Below, piece by piece: positions 47,601-60,476 of a DNA stretch of 64,000 nucleotides. The DNA is taken from contig CM043700.1 of NCBI GenBank assembly GCA_023935145.1, forward strand, positions 26,541,501 through 26,605,500, written 5' to 3'. The position numbers were made by a program, and so were the translations under genes. Position 1 is the first letter of the stretch; each line of letters starts with the position of its first letter. This stretch comes from Bretschneidera sinensis (taxonomy: Eukaryota; Streptophyta; Magnoliopsida; Brassicales; Akaniaceae). Below the pieces are notes generated by a model. It was not told the DNA's origin. It saw nothing but the letters and a program-made list of their open reading frames with translations, and did no database searches.

Positions 47601-49102
47601 AAGGACTCAAGAAATTGTGGTGCAATACTGCCATGTATTAACTTCCGTGGGTAGCATATTCAGAAGAGATAGGCGGCCCCAATAAACTTTCAATTCTAAA
47701 TTGTTTTACCTTATCAAACCTCCAGTTATAATTCCAAACACAGCGCAAGATTATAATACCTAACTCATCTATAGATTCCCATAAACCACATCAAAAAGAG
47801 GAAAAGAAAAAGAAAGAAAGAAAAAAACTTAGATCTCACCCTCTTACAGGAAAACATTCACCTTTTTTTCTTTTGTTTTTGTGGGGTGGAAGAAAAAGAC
47901 AGTACTTCAAGAAAACATGCAGAAATTGTCTTAACCTTCACAACTACATTAAAGACCCTAAGACATACATATATGGTTCCCACAGGATGCAAATTCAGTG
48001 CTTGAGTTTTTCAAATCTAAAGCTACGACCTGCTTCTGCATCAGTGCAACAAAAACAAAGAGGTAGACCCTCAAGTATTAACCAATTCTCCACAACAAGG
48101 TAAGTCTCTTAAATTCCATAAGATGGACAGCATTGATGAGAAATTCCATTAGATGATATAAAACCATCAGGACATATCCAAACCATAAAATATATGATGA
48201 CCTAAGAAACCCATAAAACACGTGATAAAAGAACATCAGACTATGCTAAATTTTCGTAAGGGCAAACAATGCACATAAAATAGTGGCTTACCAAGTAGGA
48301 TAGCGATCTACCACAACCTGCATACGAGTAACCACCCATATCAGGTTCTTTTTGCACATCTCTGGGGTTGAACCAAATCCATCACCAAGAAGCCCAGCAC
48401 CCTTAACATGATTAAGGGCCGTTTCCTGACCAAAAAAAAAGAGTATAGAACTAAAATCAAGCTAACAGAGAAGGAAACTTACCAATACTTCAATTATGTA
48501 ACTCAAATTTTGTAACAAAGTAGTTTAACATTCTGTTCATAAATAACTATGATGCAAATGCATCTCTAGAGTCCAGACAGAGAAATAAAATTAATATTTG
48601 ATCCTACCTGTAAATGATTCATCAGCGTTTCTATAGATGCAGTACGATCAGCACCTATCTCATATGACCTAATAGAAAAGTTCTGCCTGAACACAAGACC
48701 ATCCTGAACAATTTTCCCTATACCAAATGGGTCAATAAGCATGTCAGAGCGTCTCGGTTTCCAGTCAAGCATCATCCACTGCTTCTCTGCTGCCAAAAAC
48801 ATAGTTGTTATAGCAGCAAGAAGCATGCTCCAATCAGGTAATTGGTTAATAAAAGTCCTTGGGGCAGGCGATGGCGTGCTGTTATCAGTCTTCAAGCTTT
48901 CTACTGATGTTGTTAAACCAACGTTTTTTCCGTTCATCTTGGGAGATGCTTGGGCGTTTGCCTTAACCTGCAAACTGCCAGAAGTAGGTTGTGACTTGAT
49001 TCCACCTAAGTTTGCAGATCCAAGCTTGTTGGCCTTTGAGTTGGGGTCCGGTGAGGGAGAACCAACTGGAAAGAATGCAGCGGTAGCAGCGGCAGCAACC
49101 AT
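44627..49102 (-). CDS. FATB: Acyl-ACP thioesterase B (FATB), plastid
   Basis: Six coding exons on the minus strand: 49102-48608, 48425-48292, 46414-46301, 45927-45756, 45656-45588 and 44896-44627, all with GT/AG borders and matching phases, giving 417 residues. FATB hydrolyses saturated acyl-ACP (chiefly palmitoyl-ACP) in the plastid stroma or envelope and releases fatty acids for export. The N-terminus MVAAAATAAFFPVGS is a typical FATB transit peptide. The hydrophobic segment LPDWSMLLAAITTMFLAAEK (88-107) and KQWMMLDWKPRRSDML are FATB hallmarks that FATA lacks. Catalytic residues are Asn314 and His316 in DINQHVNN and Cys351 in RRECGRDS; the 35-residue His-Cys spacing is that of the family. 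The end is NLGQFPAGNA. No lesion seen. Confidence 0.97.
46888..47310. mobile_element. MITE-like insertion in FATB intron 2
   Basis: The left end is TACCCCTTGTTTGGATTC followed by purine-rich sequence; the right end is pyrimidine-rich and closes AAAACACACCCTTA, roughly its inverse complement. It lies in the intron between coding exons 2 and 3. It has the look of plant fold-back MITEs, but the terminal repeats are imperfect and no target duplication was settled. Confidence 0.5.
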
Positions 49103-49133
49103 GATGTAGTAAAATGCGCAAATCAGACAGAGT
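49103..49133 (-). other. 5' UTR segment of FATB
   Basis: An acceptor ggttgcag lies 31 bases upstream of the ATG, so the start codon is near the beginning of the second exon. A leader intron at this place is usual for FATB genes. Confidence 0.7.
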
Positions 49134-50374
49134 CTGCAACCAATCACAGTACTAATTAGGTAAATTTCGTCTTTGTGAATACAACGTTACAAGAAGAGGG
49201 AAGCAAGTAGCTCAATTTTAAGTATGAAGGACTCATGAACATGTTAATGCCCAAAATCTAGAAGGCAGACAATACACCTTACAATTAAAGCATCAAGAGA
49301 GCAGCACAATGACGACACAATAAATCTTTTAATTGCTTTAAATATTAAATTTTTCCATCAACAATAGATCAAGACTCACTTAGGTGCCTGTCAAAAAAAA
49401 GACTCACTTAGGTGCTGTCAAATATTGAGTAAGAAGGCAAACAAAAAAGCAGGTTTCTGTTCCCAAAAACAAGGAAACAAAATAAGTCAGAAAAAGAATG
49501 TCTTTGGCGACAAGAGACACTCCCTGCGGAACGTTCCCAAAATTTTCACAGATTTCATCCCCCAAATCCTTCAGTTTTCTTTTTAGATCCAGATCATCCC
49601 AAAACCAATCCGAACACCAGAAAAACCGGGCTCGTTTAAACCACATGGAATTAACAAAAGATGCTTTATTCCTGGAAACTGACCTTCGAAAGAATTTATT
49701 TTTAAAATGAAATTATTACAGGACAAAACAACATATACGTAAAATGCGTAAACTTTACCAGATGCTAAAAGAAAAATTATGTTCTTTCCAAAAAATACGA
49801 AATCAACAAAGCATCACACTACGTAAACCATCAAGTCTTTCAAAAATAAAAGCAGTGAGCAGCATATTCAAAGTAGAAGCAAAGATACTGTTGCTTTAAC
49901 ATTAAATAGAATCTGGGACAAAAATCAAAGCAGATCTAATCTAAAAACAACAAAAATCAACCCTAGCATACATTTACAATACATAAATGAAAATTCATCC
50001 TAATAATCCAAATTTTCTCCCCATTATGCCCCCTACATTTCCATCACAAATTACCATCAGCGCATAAACAACAAAAAATGAATTGAAAAAAAAAAAAATT
50101 GAACCGCATTTGGTTGCCAAGAAAATGCGAGGAAGAAGAAAAGAAGTTAAAATCCAAAATCTCTTATAGATCTCTAAACGTTCAAAGCCAAACAAAACAA
50201 AACAAAACTTGTATTTCAAACAGAAAACAAACTATTCAAATTTCAATTTCTCCTCTATACCTCACCTTTCTCACCAACCAAACAGAGCACCAACATTTCG
50301 AATCGCAAAACACAGATCAAACGGTGAAATGAGAACAATGAAAGAGAGTTACAAGAAAAAGTTAAAGGACATAC
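49134..50374 (-). other. Leader intron of FATB
   Basis: A 1.24 kb intron from TTTTTTAG|gtatgt (donor at 50374-50373) to ggttgcag. It contains no credible gene; the open frames within it lack any domain. Confidence 0.6.
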
Positions 50375-50630
50375 CTAAAAAAGCTTCAGCTGAAGGAAGA
50401 CAAAAATAAGGAAATTATTTTCTAAAACGGAAAAAAAAATCCCAATCAGGGGTATTTCGTCATTTTCAAACCCTTTTTTCTCGTCCCGTTTAGGGTTTGC
50501 GATCTCTTCCTCTTAGTAGTACTTTCCTTCTCTCGCTTTTATTTTATTTTTTGAATTTCAGTTCCAGTCTCTAAAAGGCAAAAACAGGAAATAGATAGAG
50601 AGAATTTAGGGCCAGCGTATTTGTGGGTGG
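50375..50630 (-). other. First (non-coding) exon of FATB
   Basis: On the minus strand this is rich in CT, for example CTCTCTATCTATTTCC near 50610-50590, as plant 5' leaders often are, and ends at TTTAG|gtatgtcc. Its start is set by the TATA box about 30 bases upstream. Confidence 0.55.
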
Positions 50631-50654
50631 CAGGGAATTGGCGTTCACTGACTG

Positions 50655-50663
50655 CTTTTATAG
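50655..50663 (-). promoter_or_regulatory. TATA box of FATB
   Basis: CTATAAAAG on the minus strand, placed so that transcription would start near 50625-50632, just before the CT-rich leader. Confidence 0.6.
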
Positions 50664-50669
50664 TGGCCA

Positions 50670-52247
50670 CCTGGCCCTCCCGCCTTACCTTCAAAGTTCC
50701 AACTCCTCAACATCGCCTCTCTTATTTACGTAATTGCCCCTTAATTTTCTGTTATATGCCTGTGTTAAAGTCAATAAGAAAAGAAATTAATTTTTTATTT
50801 TTAAATTACATTTAAAATATATGCCAAATAATGTTGATTATTTGCTAAAACATTAAAATATTATTTAATTTAATTTTTTAAAATATTAACGTTTTTTGTA
50901 TGAGTTTAAAAATGAACTTCATGAGAAAAAAAATGTATTTAACATCATTATTCACTGTAGAAGTATATATTTTTGTTATATATTATTGAATGTTTACACC
51001 CGGGATATAAAAAAATATATACTCATCTAACTTCATTTTTTATGTGATATTTATTTCCATTTTTTGCCTAGTTAGCCGGGCCATGACAATTTATTTGACT
51101 GTGCTGTGAACAGAGGAATACGGTAGGAAGGTTCTAATCACATGGGAGTGACATAGACTGATAATTAAATCTGCTTTAAAATAATATGATTTGATTGATT
51201 TACTTCAGCAATCTCGATCATTACATTATTGTTTATTTAGAAAAGAAATTTAAGTTTGAATTTATCATAAAAGCTATTCTTATATATTTATAAAGTAAGA
51301 TAACCAATCATAAATAAAAATTATGAGCATGTTTGGTAATAGTTTTTAGTTTTCAGTGTTCGAAAAGAGTTTCTGAAAATAGTTTTCTGATGAAAACATG
51401 TTTGGATAACTGTAACTCGAAAACAGTTTCTAAAACAGTTTTCAGTGAAATGTTGTTTGGATAATTAGTGTTCGAAAACTGTTTTGAAAATAAAAAACTG
51501 TTTGAATTACACCTTCTTGTAATTGTTTTCAGTTTTTAGTGTTCAGTTTAAATTTTAATATCTAAAATTAATTTTATTTCTCATATTTACTAAATACAAT
51601 TTTTTAAGCACGCGCCAAATACTTGAAAATAATTAATATTATTTTATTTTTTAAATGTTAGTATTTTTTATATATCATCGATCAAACATGACAACAATTA
51701 TTGTATAATTATACTTATACTTCACCGCTTCTAATAAAAAAATCAAAAAGATATATATACATAATACAGAGTATATTACCATATAATATTAAAATCATGG
51801 TTATTATCGAAACGAATCAAAACAAATCAAATTTGATTTGTTTATTAAGTGGATTAGCAGATTCTGATCATAAAATTTATAGACTAACAACAGTCTATTA
51901 AATCAAAATAAATCATAAAAGGGTGGAACCAATGCTATATAGTACATATATGCATTTATCGTTTTCCTCATTAAAGAAAATTACAAGTTGGTGTCTATGA
52001 TATAACTCGCTTCTTAGAGCAATTAATCAATGCTTATTATAGTTATAAAGGCAAATCAGCCAATCTAGACTTCAATTTAACAGACAAAAATTACTATCAC
52101 AAAATTTCTTCACCTCTATCCTAACATCATAAAGGCAAATAAGCCAATCTAGACAATTGCCAATTTCTGCAGCATCTGAAAGCTTTGAATATGGATACAA
52201 CACTTATCTTCATATCAAACGGGTTAGATTTAATATGAGATTCAGTT
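50670..52247. other. FATB upstream region and intergenic
   Basis: AT-rich, no gene seen. It includes the palindrome-rich repeat at 51325-51560. Confidence 0.5.
51325..51560. repeat. MITE-like repeat with CAGTGTTCGAAAA motifs
   Basis: Repeated words GTGTTCGAAAA, GTTTTCAGT and TGTTTGGATAA occur in both orientations, producing a fold-back structure. Related to the repeat at 55575-55780. Confidence 0.5.
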
Positions 52248-52466
52248 CTAAGCCACCTCTCGTAAAGAGGATCCTTTTTTCTCTATTGACAAGCTTGCAA
52301 CTTCATGCACAATATCATTCTCTAATTTTTCATTGAAATGATCCCTGAGAAATTCCACAGCCATGAAAGTAAGAGCAGAGGCTAGAATATTGTTGATCAC
52401 TTCTGCTGTTGAGCAGAATTGCTGCTTAATAGATCTGTGCGGCTGTGTCTGGCCTGGCCTGTGCTT
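52248..52466 (-). other. Short unassigned open frame
   Basis: A minus-strand frame with no stop over about 72 codons contains VINNILASALTFMAVEFLRD and ends SLREVA at a TAG (52250-52248). The composition looks protein-like, with an amphipathic helical pattern, but I do not recognise it. It could be the last exon of a broken gene that also included the exon at 54243-54313; this is only a guess from strand and distance. Confidence 0.2.
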
Positions 52467-54242
52467 TTAGAAATTTTTGGACTTCTTCTTGTCACAGTAC
52501 AGTCCTTCCACCAAAAAAAAAACTGGAATTAACAGATAACATCAACTAGCTGTAGCCTGAACAAAGACAATTACCGTGACAACAAGACTTCCAACTCTTT
52601 TATTATTTCATTTTAGCACAGAATTTGGAGAATTTTGTACTTCTGAAACCATAGCTAGCCTAATAAGTAGAAATTTCTTTACAGGCTAGGTTCCGATAAA
52701 TTTTTTTGAATCTACATAATTAGCCAAAATGAAAAAGTGAGGGGAGATGGGGAGAGGAAAAATGGGTTTCCAATAGGTTCAATACCTCAGGTCAGGGACC
52801 ATAAGATCCTACCATTTACTAATTTGTCTGAAATATGCTGTCACCAGCATTACAGTCCTAAACAGCAGCCATCTATACCCCCACAAAACATATTCACCAA
52901 TCCCTATAATCAATGTACTAATCCCAATAGTTTAACAGATTTTCATCAATTCAAATTTACAGGAATTAAAATTCTCAAGTTTTTCCACATTTTTGATCCA
53001 AAAACACCCTTAATGATAAATAGGATAAAATTCGACTCTTTTGTCATGATTTTGTTGAAGCTAGTGTTACTATTATTATTATGGTGATGATCAAAATTAC
53101 TACTTTTAACTTTTCCTTTCTAGTAACTTCAATCTAAAAAATTCACCTGTTTCGACATGTTAACAATAAAAACATAAAATATGTGATGTTGGTAAATACA
53201 AGGCCCAACTGAATAAAAGCTTAAATGACAAGTATGCATTACCAAAGGGTTGCACAAGTTGCTCAGATATGGCAACACACAGGAGGTTTCCAAAACCAGC
53301 AAATCAACATAAAATATGTTATAACCTATACACAACCAAGTGAAGAAATCTCTTAGGACCTCAATGAAGGAAACAAATTGAAGTAAAAACCAAAAAAAGC
53401 TTCAATATAACCAGAAGCACCTTTGACATAAACAAACATTCATATACAAATCATAAAGACATACTTGATCTTTTTGTTATGTTGTTCTTGACTTGGATTT
53501 CCAGTAAATTGTTAGATACTTCCAATAAACATATAACCAACTAGTTAAAAGAAACAAAAAGATAAAACAGTCAAGAAACATGACTAAAACATTAAACTTT
53601 AAACAATTCCCAGATATAACTAAAACATTCCTAGTTGAAGGTATATTCTTAAACAATGACATGAACTTTAAGCTTTGAACTTTGAAGACTTGACCCTTGT
53701 TACAGACCTCACTCTATATGGGCTCATATTCATGAGCTGTTACACACTTGCACTCACTGATTCCAACATTAAATCTTTAACATCCATTGTCAATAACTAA
53801 ATAAAGCATGTTGAATTAAGGACAGAAAAATATTCTCAAATATCCTTTTGTTCACAATGCCTCCCAAGCAATGGGCTCTCCTAAGCACTAGTTCCATAAC
53901 TAAAGCTTGCGTCATAACAAGTCTTTTGAAACAAAAGAGATAGAAAAAAAGTAAGCCCAAAAAGTGATTGAAATCATCACTTCCCTTGCTTATCAAGTTC
54001 ACCTTTAATGGTAAAAGTGGTTTCCACTAATATACTTTTAAAACCTAATCATCACATACTACATTAAAGTCCATTATCATAACAATTGCCCCTGTCTATC
54101 TTTGACTATTCTTCATATGTTGCCATGAAATCCAAAGCAGCAAGTAAATTGTCCAATAAATCATACTCATATTAGTTTCTACACATATATTAATCAATTC
54201 CATGGTTTATTAGGAAATGACTGCAACTGCAAATAGACTCAC
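52467..54242. other. No gene recognised
   Basis: AT-rich sequence with short open frames only. If the two minus-strand pieces on either side belong together, this would be an intron. Confidence 0.4.
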
Positions 54243-54313
54243 AGTTTGCAAGTTCTTTTTCCTTAGCAGCTGCTAACCTCCTGAATTTTGCAGCTTGTGC
54301 AAATGTCAATGGC
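54243..54313 (-). pseudogene. Isolated exon like GET1/WRB (tail-anchored protein receptor)
   Basis: A 71-base stretch on the minus strand bounded by ttgcag| and AACT|gtgag encodes LTFAQAAKFRRLAAAKEKEL. This closely resembles the cytosolic coiled-coil region of plant GET1/WRB/CHD5 proteins, ER membrane receptors for tail-anchored protein insertion, as I remember them. The borders look like real splice sites. No exon for the transmembrane parts was found nearby on this strand, so the exon seems orphaned. It might be part of a gene with very long introns, but the SUFE2-like relic upstream makes a relic more likely. Confidence 0.4.
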
Positions 54314-55084
54314 CTGCAACCAATAGAGAAACCAATCATAATATCACTCATCAATACATTTCTCCACCATCCACATTTATAGTCCTTGCATGCTTAACTT
54401 GAAATTTAGAAAATCCCACAAAGTCATAGAGCAACAAGATCATCACTCTATAGCCTAAAGAATCTAAGATAGCTAATAACTAAATAACTTATTTATGCTC
54501 ATATTTATACAATGCAGTTAATACTCCACAACCAAACACTAAAACTTGATCAGAGACCGAGACATAATTCACTCAATAAAACAAGCAATCCAAACATCTA
54601 GTCTAGAACCCAATCAAATACTTATGTCACAGTACCAAGATCATAAACATGTTTATTCAACTAATTAATTGCTAAATCAAACTAGGAAAAAAAAAACAAA
54701 TCAAGAAGATTAAATAGTATAATAGAACATCGACGACTCAAATTATATTAATAAAAACTGTAAAAAGAAATTATTGTTTGAAACAAAAGAAGGGAAAACA
54801 GAGATAAGTGAGCATACCCAAATCTTGAATCGCTAGCTTTATAGATAGAAACACGACATGATAAAACAAATCAAAAGAAATTCAAAAACTTCAATGCAAA
54901 AGCAAGAACAGACACATGAGAAAGAAAACTTGATTACCCACAACACTTTTCTTGCCTAATTGATCTATGAAATCAAATAAAATCTCCAGCAAATCAATCT
55001 TCAGTTTCCATAATTCGTAATCAGAAATAAAATCTTCAAAAATCAAAAGAAAAAAAATATATTCATTACTATTTTACCAAATTA

Positions 55085-55335
55085 AAGTTACCATTATCAA
55101 GCTCTTAACATCCGAGTCGCTGTCCGCCCAAAACCTCATCTTCCCATCTTTGCCATACTTGGCCTCTAACCAGACCTGGGCCATACACCCCATGACCCGG
55201 TTTGAGTCGATCCGGGCTGAGTCAGGCATCGGAGAGAGGAGGCTCACGTAGTGGAGCAACCTCTTGACCCTGTCGGCGGGTTCGCTAGGGACTGGAATTC
55301 GGTGACCAAGGGTTTTAGGAGATTGGAAAAACCAA
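55085..55335 (-). pseudogene. SUFE2-like (SufE domain) gene fragment
   Basis: Minus-strand pieces VTEFQSLANP and, after a one-base frameshift near 55275, ADRVKRLLHYVSLLSPMPDS, then SNRVMGCMAQVWLEAKYGKD and MRFWADSDSDV. This is the core of a SufE domain, with the GC-AQVW site whose Cys takes sulfur from the cysteine desulfurase in plastid Fe-S cluster assembly. The pattern is nearest to plant SUFE2. The domain stops after SDSDV: the sequence then runs into KSLIMVTLIW and a stop, so about the last third is missing. No transit peptide is seen upstream. It is a broken partial copy. Confidence 0.7.
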
Positions 55336-55440
55336 GGAAGATAAAGAAGAAGTAGCAACAGCTTTTATGGTGATAGTTGCAGCAGAGGATTCCGTCATAG
55401 ATGAGGGAGACAAGAGAGCAGCGAGCAGAGATCAGATGGG

Positions 55441-55485
55441 TTTGAGAGAGAAAAGACTGAGAGAGAAAGAGAGAGAGAGACAGGA
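55441..55485. repeat. GA-rich simple repeat
   Basis: Imperfect (GA)n run, mostly GAGAGAGAAAGAGAGAGAGA. Confidence 0.8.
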
Positions 55486-55574
55486 TATGGGTTAAGAGAG
55501 CGCTGAGAGAGAGACGAGGAACACTGAACACTCGATCGAGAGGAGCAGAGAGTAGTGAGCAGTGTTTTAGGGCT

Positions 55575-55780
55575 GTAAAAATGAAAATGAACTCTGAAAA
55601 CCTCATTTGAGAGTTTTCTAAAATCAGTGTTTGAACACTGAATTTTAAGGAAACTGTTTTACAAAACTGTTTTGCAAAACTGTTACCAAACATTAAAACT
55701 GGAGAGTGAAAAGGATTTTCAGTGTTTGAACACTGAAAAGAGTTTTTGAAAACCTTCCCCAAACAAGTGCTATATTTTCT
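55575..55780. repeat. Palindromic MITE-like repeat
   Basis: Contains CAGTGTTTGAACACTGAA, a near-perfect palindrome, at 55627 and again near 55719, plus several AAACTGTTTT words. The outer arms are roughly complementary, and TTCCCCAAACAAGTGC closes the right side. It shares words with the repeat at 51325-51560. Confidence 0.6.
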
Positions 55781-55789
55781 ATTAATGAT

Positions 55790-58700
55790 GGGCGTTTGCT
55801 GACAATCGTTTGGATAAGTGATAAGAACTTGTTGCTTCGTTAGAAATATTTAGGTTAAAATCTGTTCATAAACGTTTGTTAGTACTATACTTATATTTTC
55901 ATCGCATAAAATGCAGAATGGTTTTTAGATTTGATCTTAACGAAGGTACTGTAAAAACTTATTCAGAATCCAGATTTACTCTATATGCTGAGATTAAATG
56001 TTTTCTGACAGGTATATGTAGTTTACCTGTTTAACCATTTTATATACAAAAAAAAAAAAAAGATCAACGTTCATTTATAACCGACAACAAAATAAATAAA
56101 TTTTTACCTAAAACCCCACTGAAAAATTTTAAAAACTTTATTAATGATTTCTAAAGCTTTCATTAGAAACACATTATGTTTATATAGCTTGATTTCATTG
56201 ATTAATGTTTTGAGATGTTTTGTTTTGCTGTATTTGATAGATGTTGTTCTATAATAATACATCTCTTAAACTAATTAACAAAATTTTACATGCATGGCTA
56301 TAACCATATATTTTGTAGTAAAAGATGAAATCGATGTCACTTATAAAGAAAATAATTAACTTTAATAAACTCATGCACATACAGTTTTAGAAGGAAATAC
56401 AAGCATAGCAGACTCGGCGATGGCTTCGAGGATTTAATATAATAAAAAATAAGTGTCTTCTGTGGACATAATTCGTTTTCACGTTGCAGATGGAATTAAT
56501 GTGGATAAGTTTGTCCAACTTAATCTTGCTCACTTTTTTTTTAAAAAAAAAAATAGGTACATGAATTTTCTCGCCGTTTGGCTATTGCTAATAAAAATAA
56601 ATATCCAAGTTTCTTATTTTTTTTTCCTCAAATCTTTGTTCCAGTTGCGAAAGAAAATACGTGGATGTCAACTTTGACCAGAAAGTTGGTCCCCTTTAAA
56701 ATAAGAGGAGTAGCTCAATAGTATGTTTTATCCGTAAAAGAAATTATTCTTTGATGTTCTAATTGATTACCTTTTTTTCTTTCTTTTACATATAAAACAA
56801 TATAGACTTTATTTGGAAATTGTTTAAACACAATTTAAATAATTAAAACTTAAAGATTTTAAAATTTTAACTCTAAAACTTAAAAATTTAATAATTTAAA
56901 TTGTACCTAAATAATTATCCAAACAACTTATTGCAAGCTCAAAATGCTTGACATATTGTTGAAACAAAATTGCTGATCTCAGGCTTTTGTTTCTGCTCAT
57001 CTCTATGCATCATTACATAACAAGGGCAGAGTAAGAAACTTTATTTTGAGGACTGAATAATACTATAATCTTGTTACATAATTAAATATGTGAAAAATAT
57101 ATAATAAGGTAAAGAGATTTTAATTTTTAAAATTGACACCCTGAACAGTGAGTCAATACTTTTGGACCACGTAAGGAAGTTTCACTAGTAATTAATTATT
57201 CTACCGTCAAAAATCATTGCAGACAGTAAATAGCAAGATAAAAATGATTTATGATTTGTCTATTTTTGAGTGTTGAAAATTGGTGGATTAACATAGTGAT
57301 GCTCTATATTATAAGCTTCGTATAGTGAATTCTTATTTTGCATTAAAAATTGATCACACCTAAAATTGTGTGTAAAAGTTATTTCTTTAAACATACAATA
57401 CATATTCTATATATCAAAATTTAAAAAATTTATAATATTTATTTCCCTTCATCATTGCTTTAACAAGAGTTTGTGGTGAATTTAGGGTTTCAAAATGAGA
57501 TTAAAGAATAATTAACTTGGGATAAAAATAAATAAATACCAATAGAGAAACAATTAAACAACACTACAAGAGTAAGATTTAGATTTTAGATATAACATAT
57601 ATATTAAACAAATATTATTATCATTAATTAATATTTAAATGAGAGAATTAGAAAGAAAAAAAAAGTAAAAAGCACCCACTTTTGAAGCCAATTGAACAAG
57701 GTTTTAAAAAGAGTAATAATGCAACATAAACCAAGTCCACAAAACCTTAAACAGAGGCACTAACTTACTCCATTGTCTTAAAGATTGTTTCCTACTTAAT
57801 AGAGAATTAATTAATAAGAAAATTTAAATATTAAAAAGAAAAAGCTAAACTAAAATGTTAATAGAGAAAAACTTTCATTAAAAAACTCCTTCAAAGCTAA
57901 AGGCAAAGAAAGATTAAAAGTAAAAAAAATTTGAGGAAGATACCCAACTATTGTCAGGAATCTTTGTAGCGATTTAGCTGGAGAGGGCAAATTCATTGGA
58001 GTGACCAATCTCTTATCTTGGGCTGGTCAATATTGTAGGTTTGAGAATTTTTCTAAAAGTTTGGGGTGGTCGTGGACCATCTTTCAACATGCCTCCCCCA
58101 GTTGCATAGGTTATTTTTATAAATTTAACTACCCAAATATTTAGATCATACGCGTCATAATTTAATTGATAATTATATATTTTCTTTAAAGTAGAGGTCT
58201 TAAGCACTCGATAATTAAAAGAAAAAAACTTACACCTTGAATGTTAATACTTTCAAACTGTACGTACTAAAGAAGATATTTTCTACGTACAAACCAAAAA
58301 TAAGATAGAAAGTATTTTTAAAATATTATATAAATGAATAAATTATAAATTCATTTTTATAATTTAATTTTAATTATGAATCACTCTGTTAGTTTGCAAG
58401 TCAGATAAATTAGTCCCTATCACCAAACATCGATGCAGAAAAGTAGCACTCTATATACGTATTTTCCATTCTTCATCTCTTTCACCCCTTTCCTATTATT
58501 TGCCTTCAGCTTTATCTTTCAACATTGGATTTCACAAGCAAGTTTTCAAGGTAAACATAATATAGAATATCTTTCATAATATTTTGGTAATACCATTTTT
58601 TTACTTTATATTATGTTTGATTGAGATGTTCATTAAGAACAAAATGAGTCGCTTCTTTTTTTAAAAAAAAAATCAATTTTGCAGGGTTAACATGAATTAG

Positions 58701-60476
58701 ATACACAAAATCTTTGACAAAAAAACTCGTTGTATAAGACCCGTATGAATTTTCATAACACCTAACTTTTCAACACAAAAGAATCCATGTCACTTTCATT
58801 TTAGATTTATTATTATTATTATTATTCACTTATCACATTATATATATGTATAATGTCAAATTGATCTGCAAATGCACACTCATCTTTTTTTTTTTTAAAA
58901 AAGAGTTAAATTAATTTAATAATCGACATATGAGTTATATATCTACATCATAAGTCAAGATGATGATATAAAATGTGACATTGTCAGACTATTAGTAATG
59001 CAAATAGTTTAAAAGGAAAAAAACCCTAATTTATATAAAATGAATATGATTTTTTTTTTAACTAAAACGAAATTCAAGTTATTTATATCAATGAAATTGA
59101 TGAAACACTAACATTTTTATTTTATTTTTATACTTGAGAGAGACCACTTGCTTTTTTTTTTTCTTTCTGTGGAAGAGTAATTGATCCACTTTATAGAATA
59201 GAGAAAAAAAATTGAAGACGACATGGGCTCACGTCATCAATAAGCAATTGTGTGATATTATTTTTTTTTACCTCTTGTGACTTGTAGGGTTCTCTTATTT
59301 TTCTCAATTCTTTATAACAATCATGTTTTCATAGTTTTACTTTGTATAATAGCAATTTTTAACAGTTCTAAATATGTAGGGAGTGGCAACTAATTGCACT
59401 TAACAAATCATAATAATAGATTAATAATTTACTGGAGTAATTGATTGTCATTTACTACTTTACCAAGCGGTCCTGAAGACACTTTTCAATTACAGTTATT
59501 TGTGGATATTATTTTCCTTTATTTAATTTTTTAAAGAGTTGTCCATTTGTTTGATTTATTTTTCAACAATTGTACAACCCAAATGCCCAACATTTAATAA
59601 TCTGCATACCGAGATTTTTTTTGGGGGAAAAATGCGTAAATTTTATACCGGATAATGTTTCGGTCTAACTATTTAAATGGAATATTTCAATTTCAGATTT
59701 GACAGTATTTTTAAATATGTACGCTTCAAATTATATATATATATAATTATAAATATAAATTACAAGAAAACAATCATCTTTAAATATACAAATTAATCCT
59801 GCACAAATTTTTACTTTAAAATCAATTATAAATTATTTTTTTGGTATTAATCTAAATCATAATAAAAAAAATCATCATTCAAGCATCAAATATTAAAAAT
59901 GATGTATTACTCACATCACCCAATTAAAGAGAAATAGTGAAAATTCTCAAATTATCCCTTTAAAATTTCAAAAAATATAAAAAAAATCGAATTGTAATAT
60001 TTGTAGCGAAACAGTCCGAAACAAAAGGCAAAACGAAATATAAAAGTGTTTCGTTTCAATTTAATACTAAAACCAAATCATTTCGACCGTTTCAACTTAA
60101 ATGAAACGAAACTTACAACTATGGTTAGTCCACCCTAACGCCCCTTCTCTCCGCCTGTGGTTGCAATGCCACTATTTTCTTCATTGAAATGTCTATTTAT
60201 TCAATATTTTGAGATTGTTCAATGCACCAAACAATGCAATAAATTTTAGAATCAATTTAAAGTTTGTGTTATTTTTTAATTTATTACAAGCAAGAAATAT
60301 ATATATTCAATACTCAAGAACTTTTTTAGATTTTTTCATGATATATAGCAACATTTTCCCTTTGCATATAGGAAAATTTATTATCATTTCATTGATGAAT
60401 AGTAATTAAAAGATTTAAATTACAATAAATTAAAAATTTGAGAAGACTCAAGCAAAATTCATAGACTGGAGATATT
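55790..60476. other. 4.7 kb intergenic, no gene recognised
   Basis: Very AT-rich with many homopolymer runs and an (ATT)n run near 58808-58825. Open frames are short, and no domain word was recognised on either strand. Confidence 0.5.

Noticed and set aside
48741..49109. 122-codon plus-strand open frame
   Set aside because: Antisense to FATB exon 1, which is clearly the real gene.
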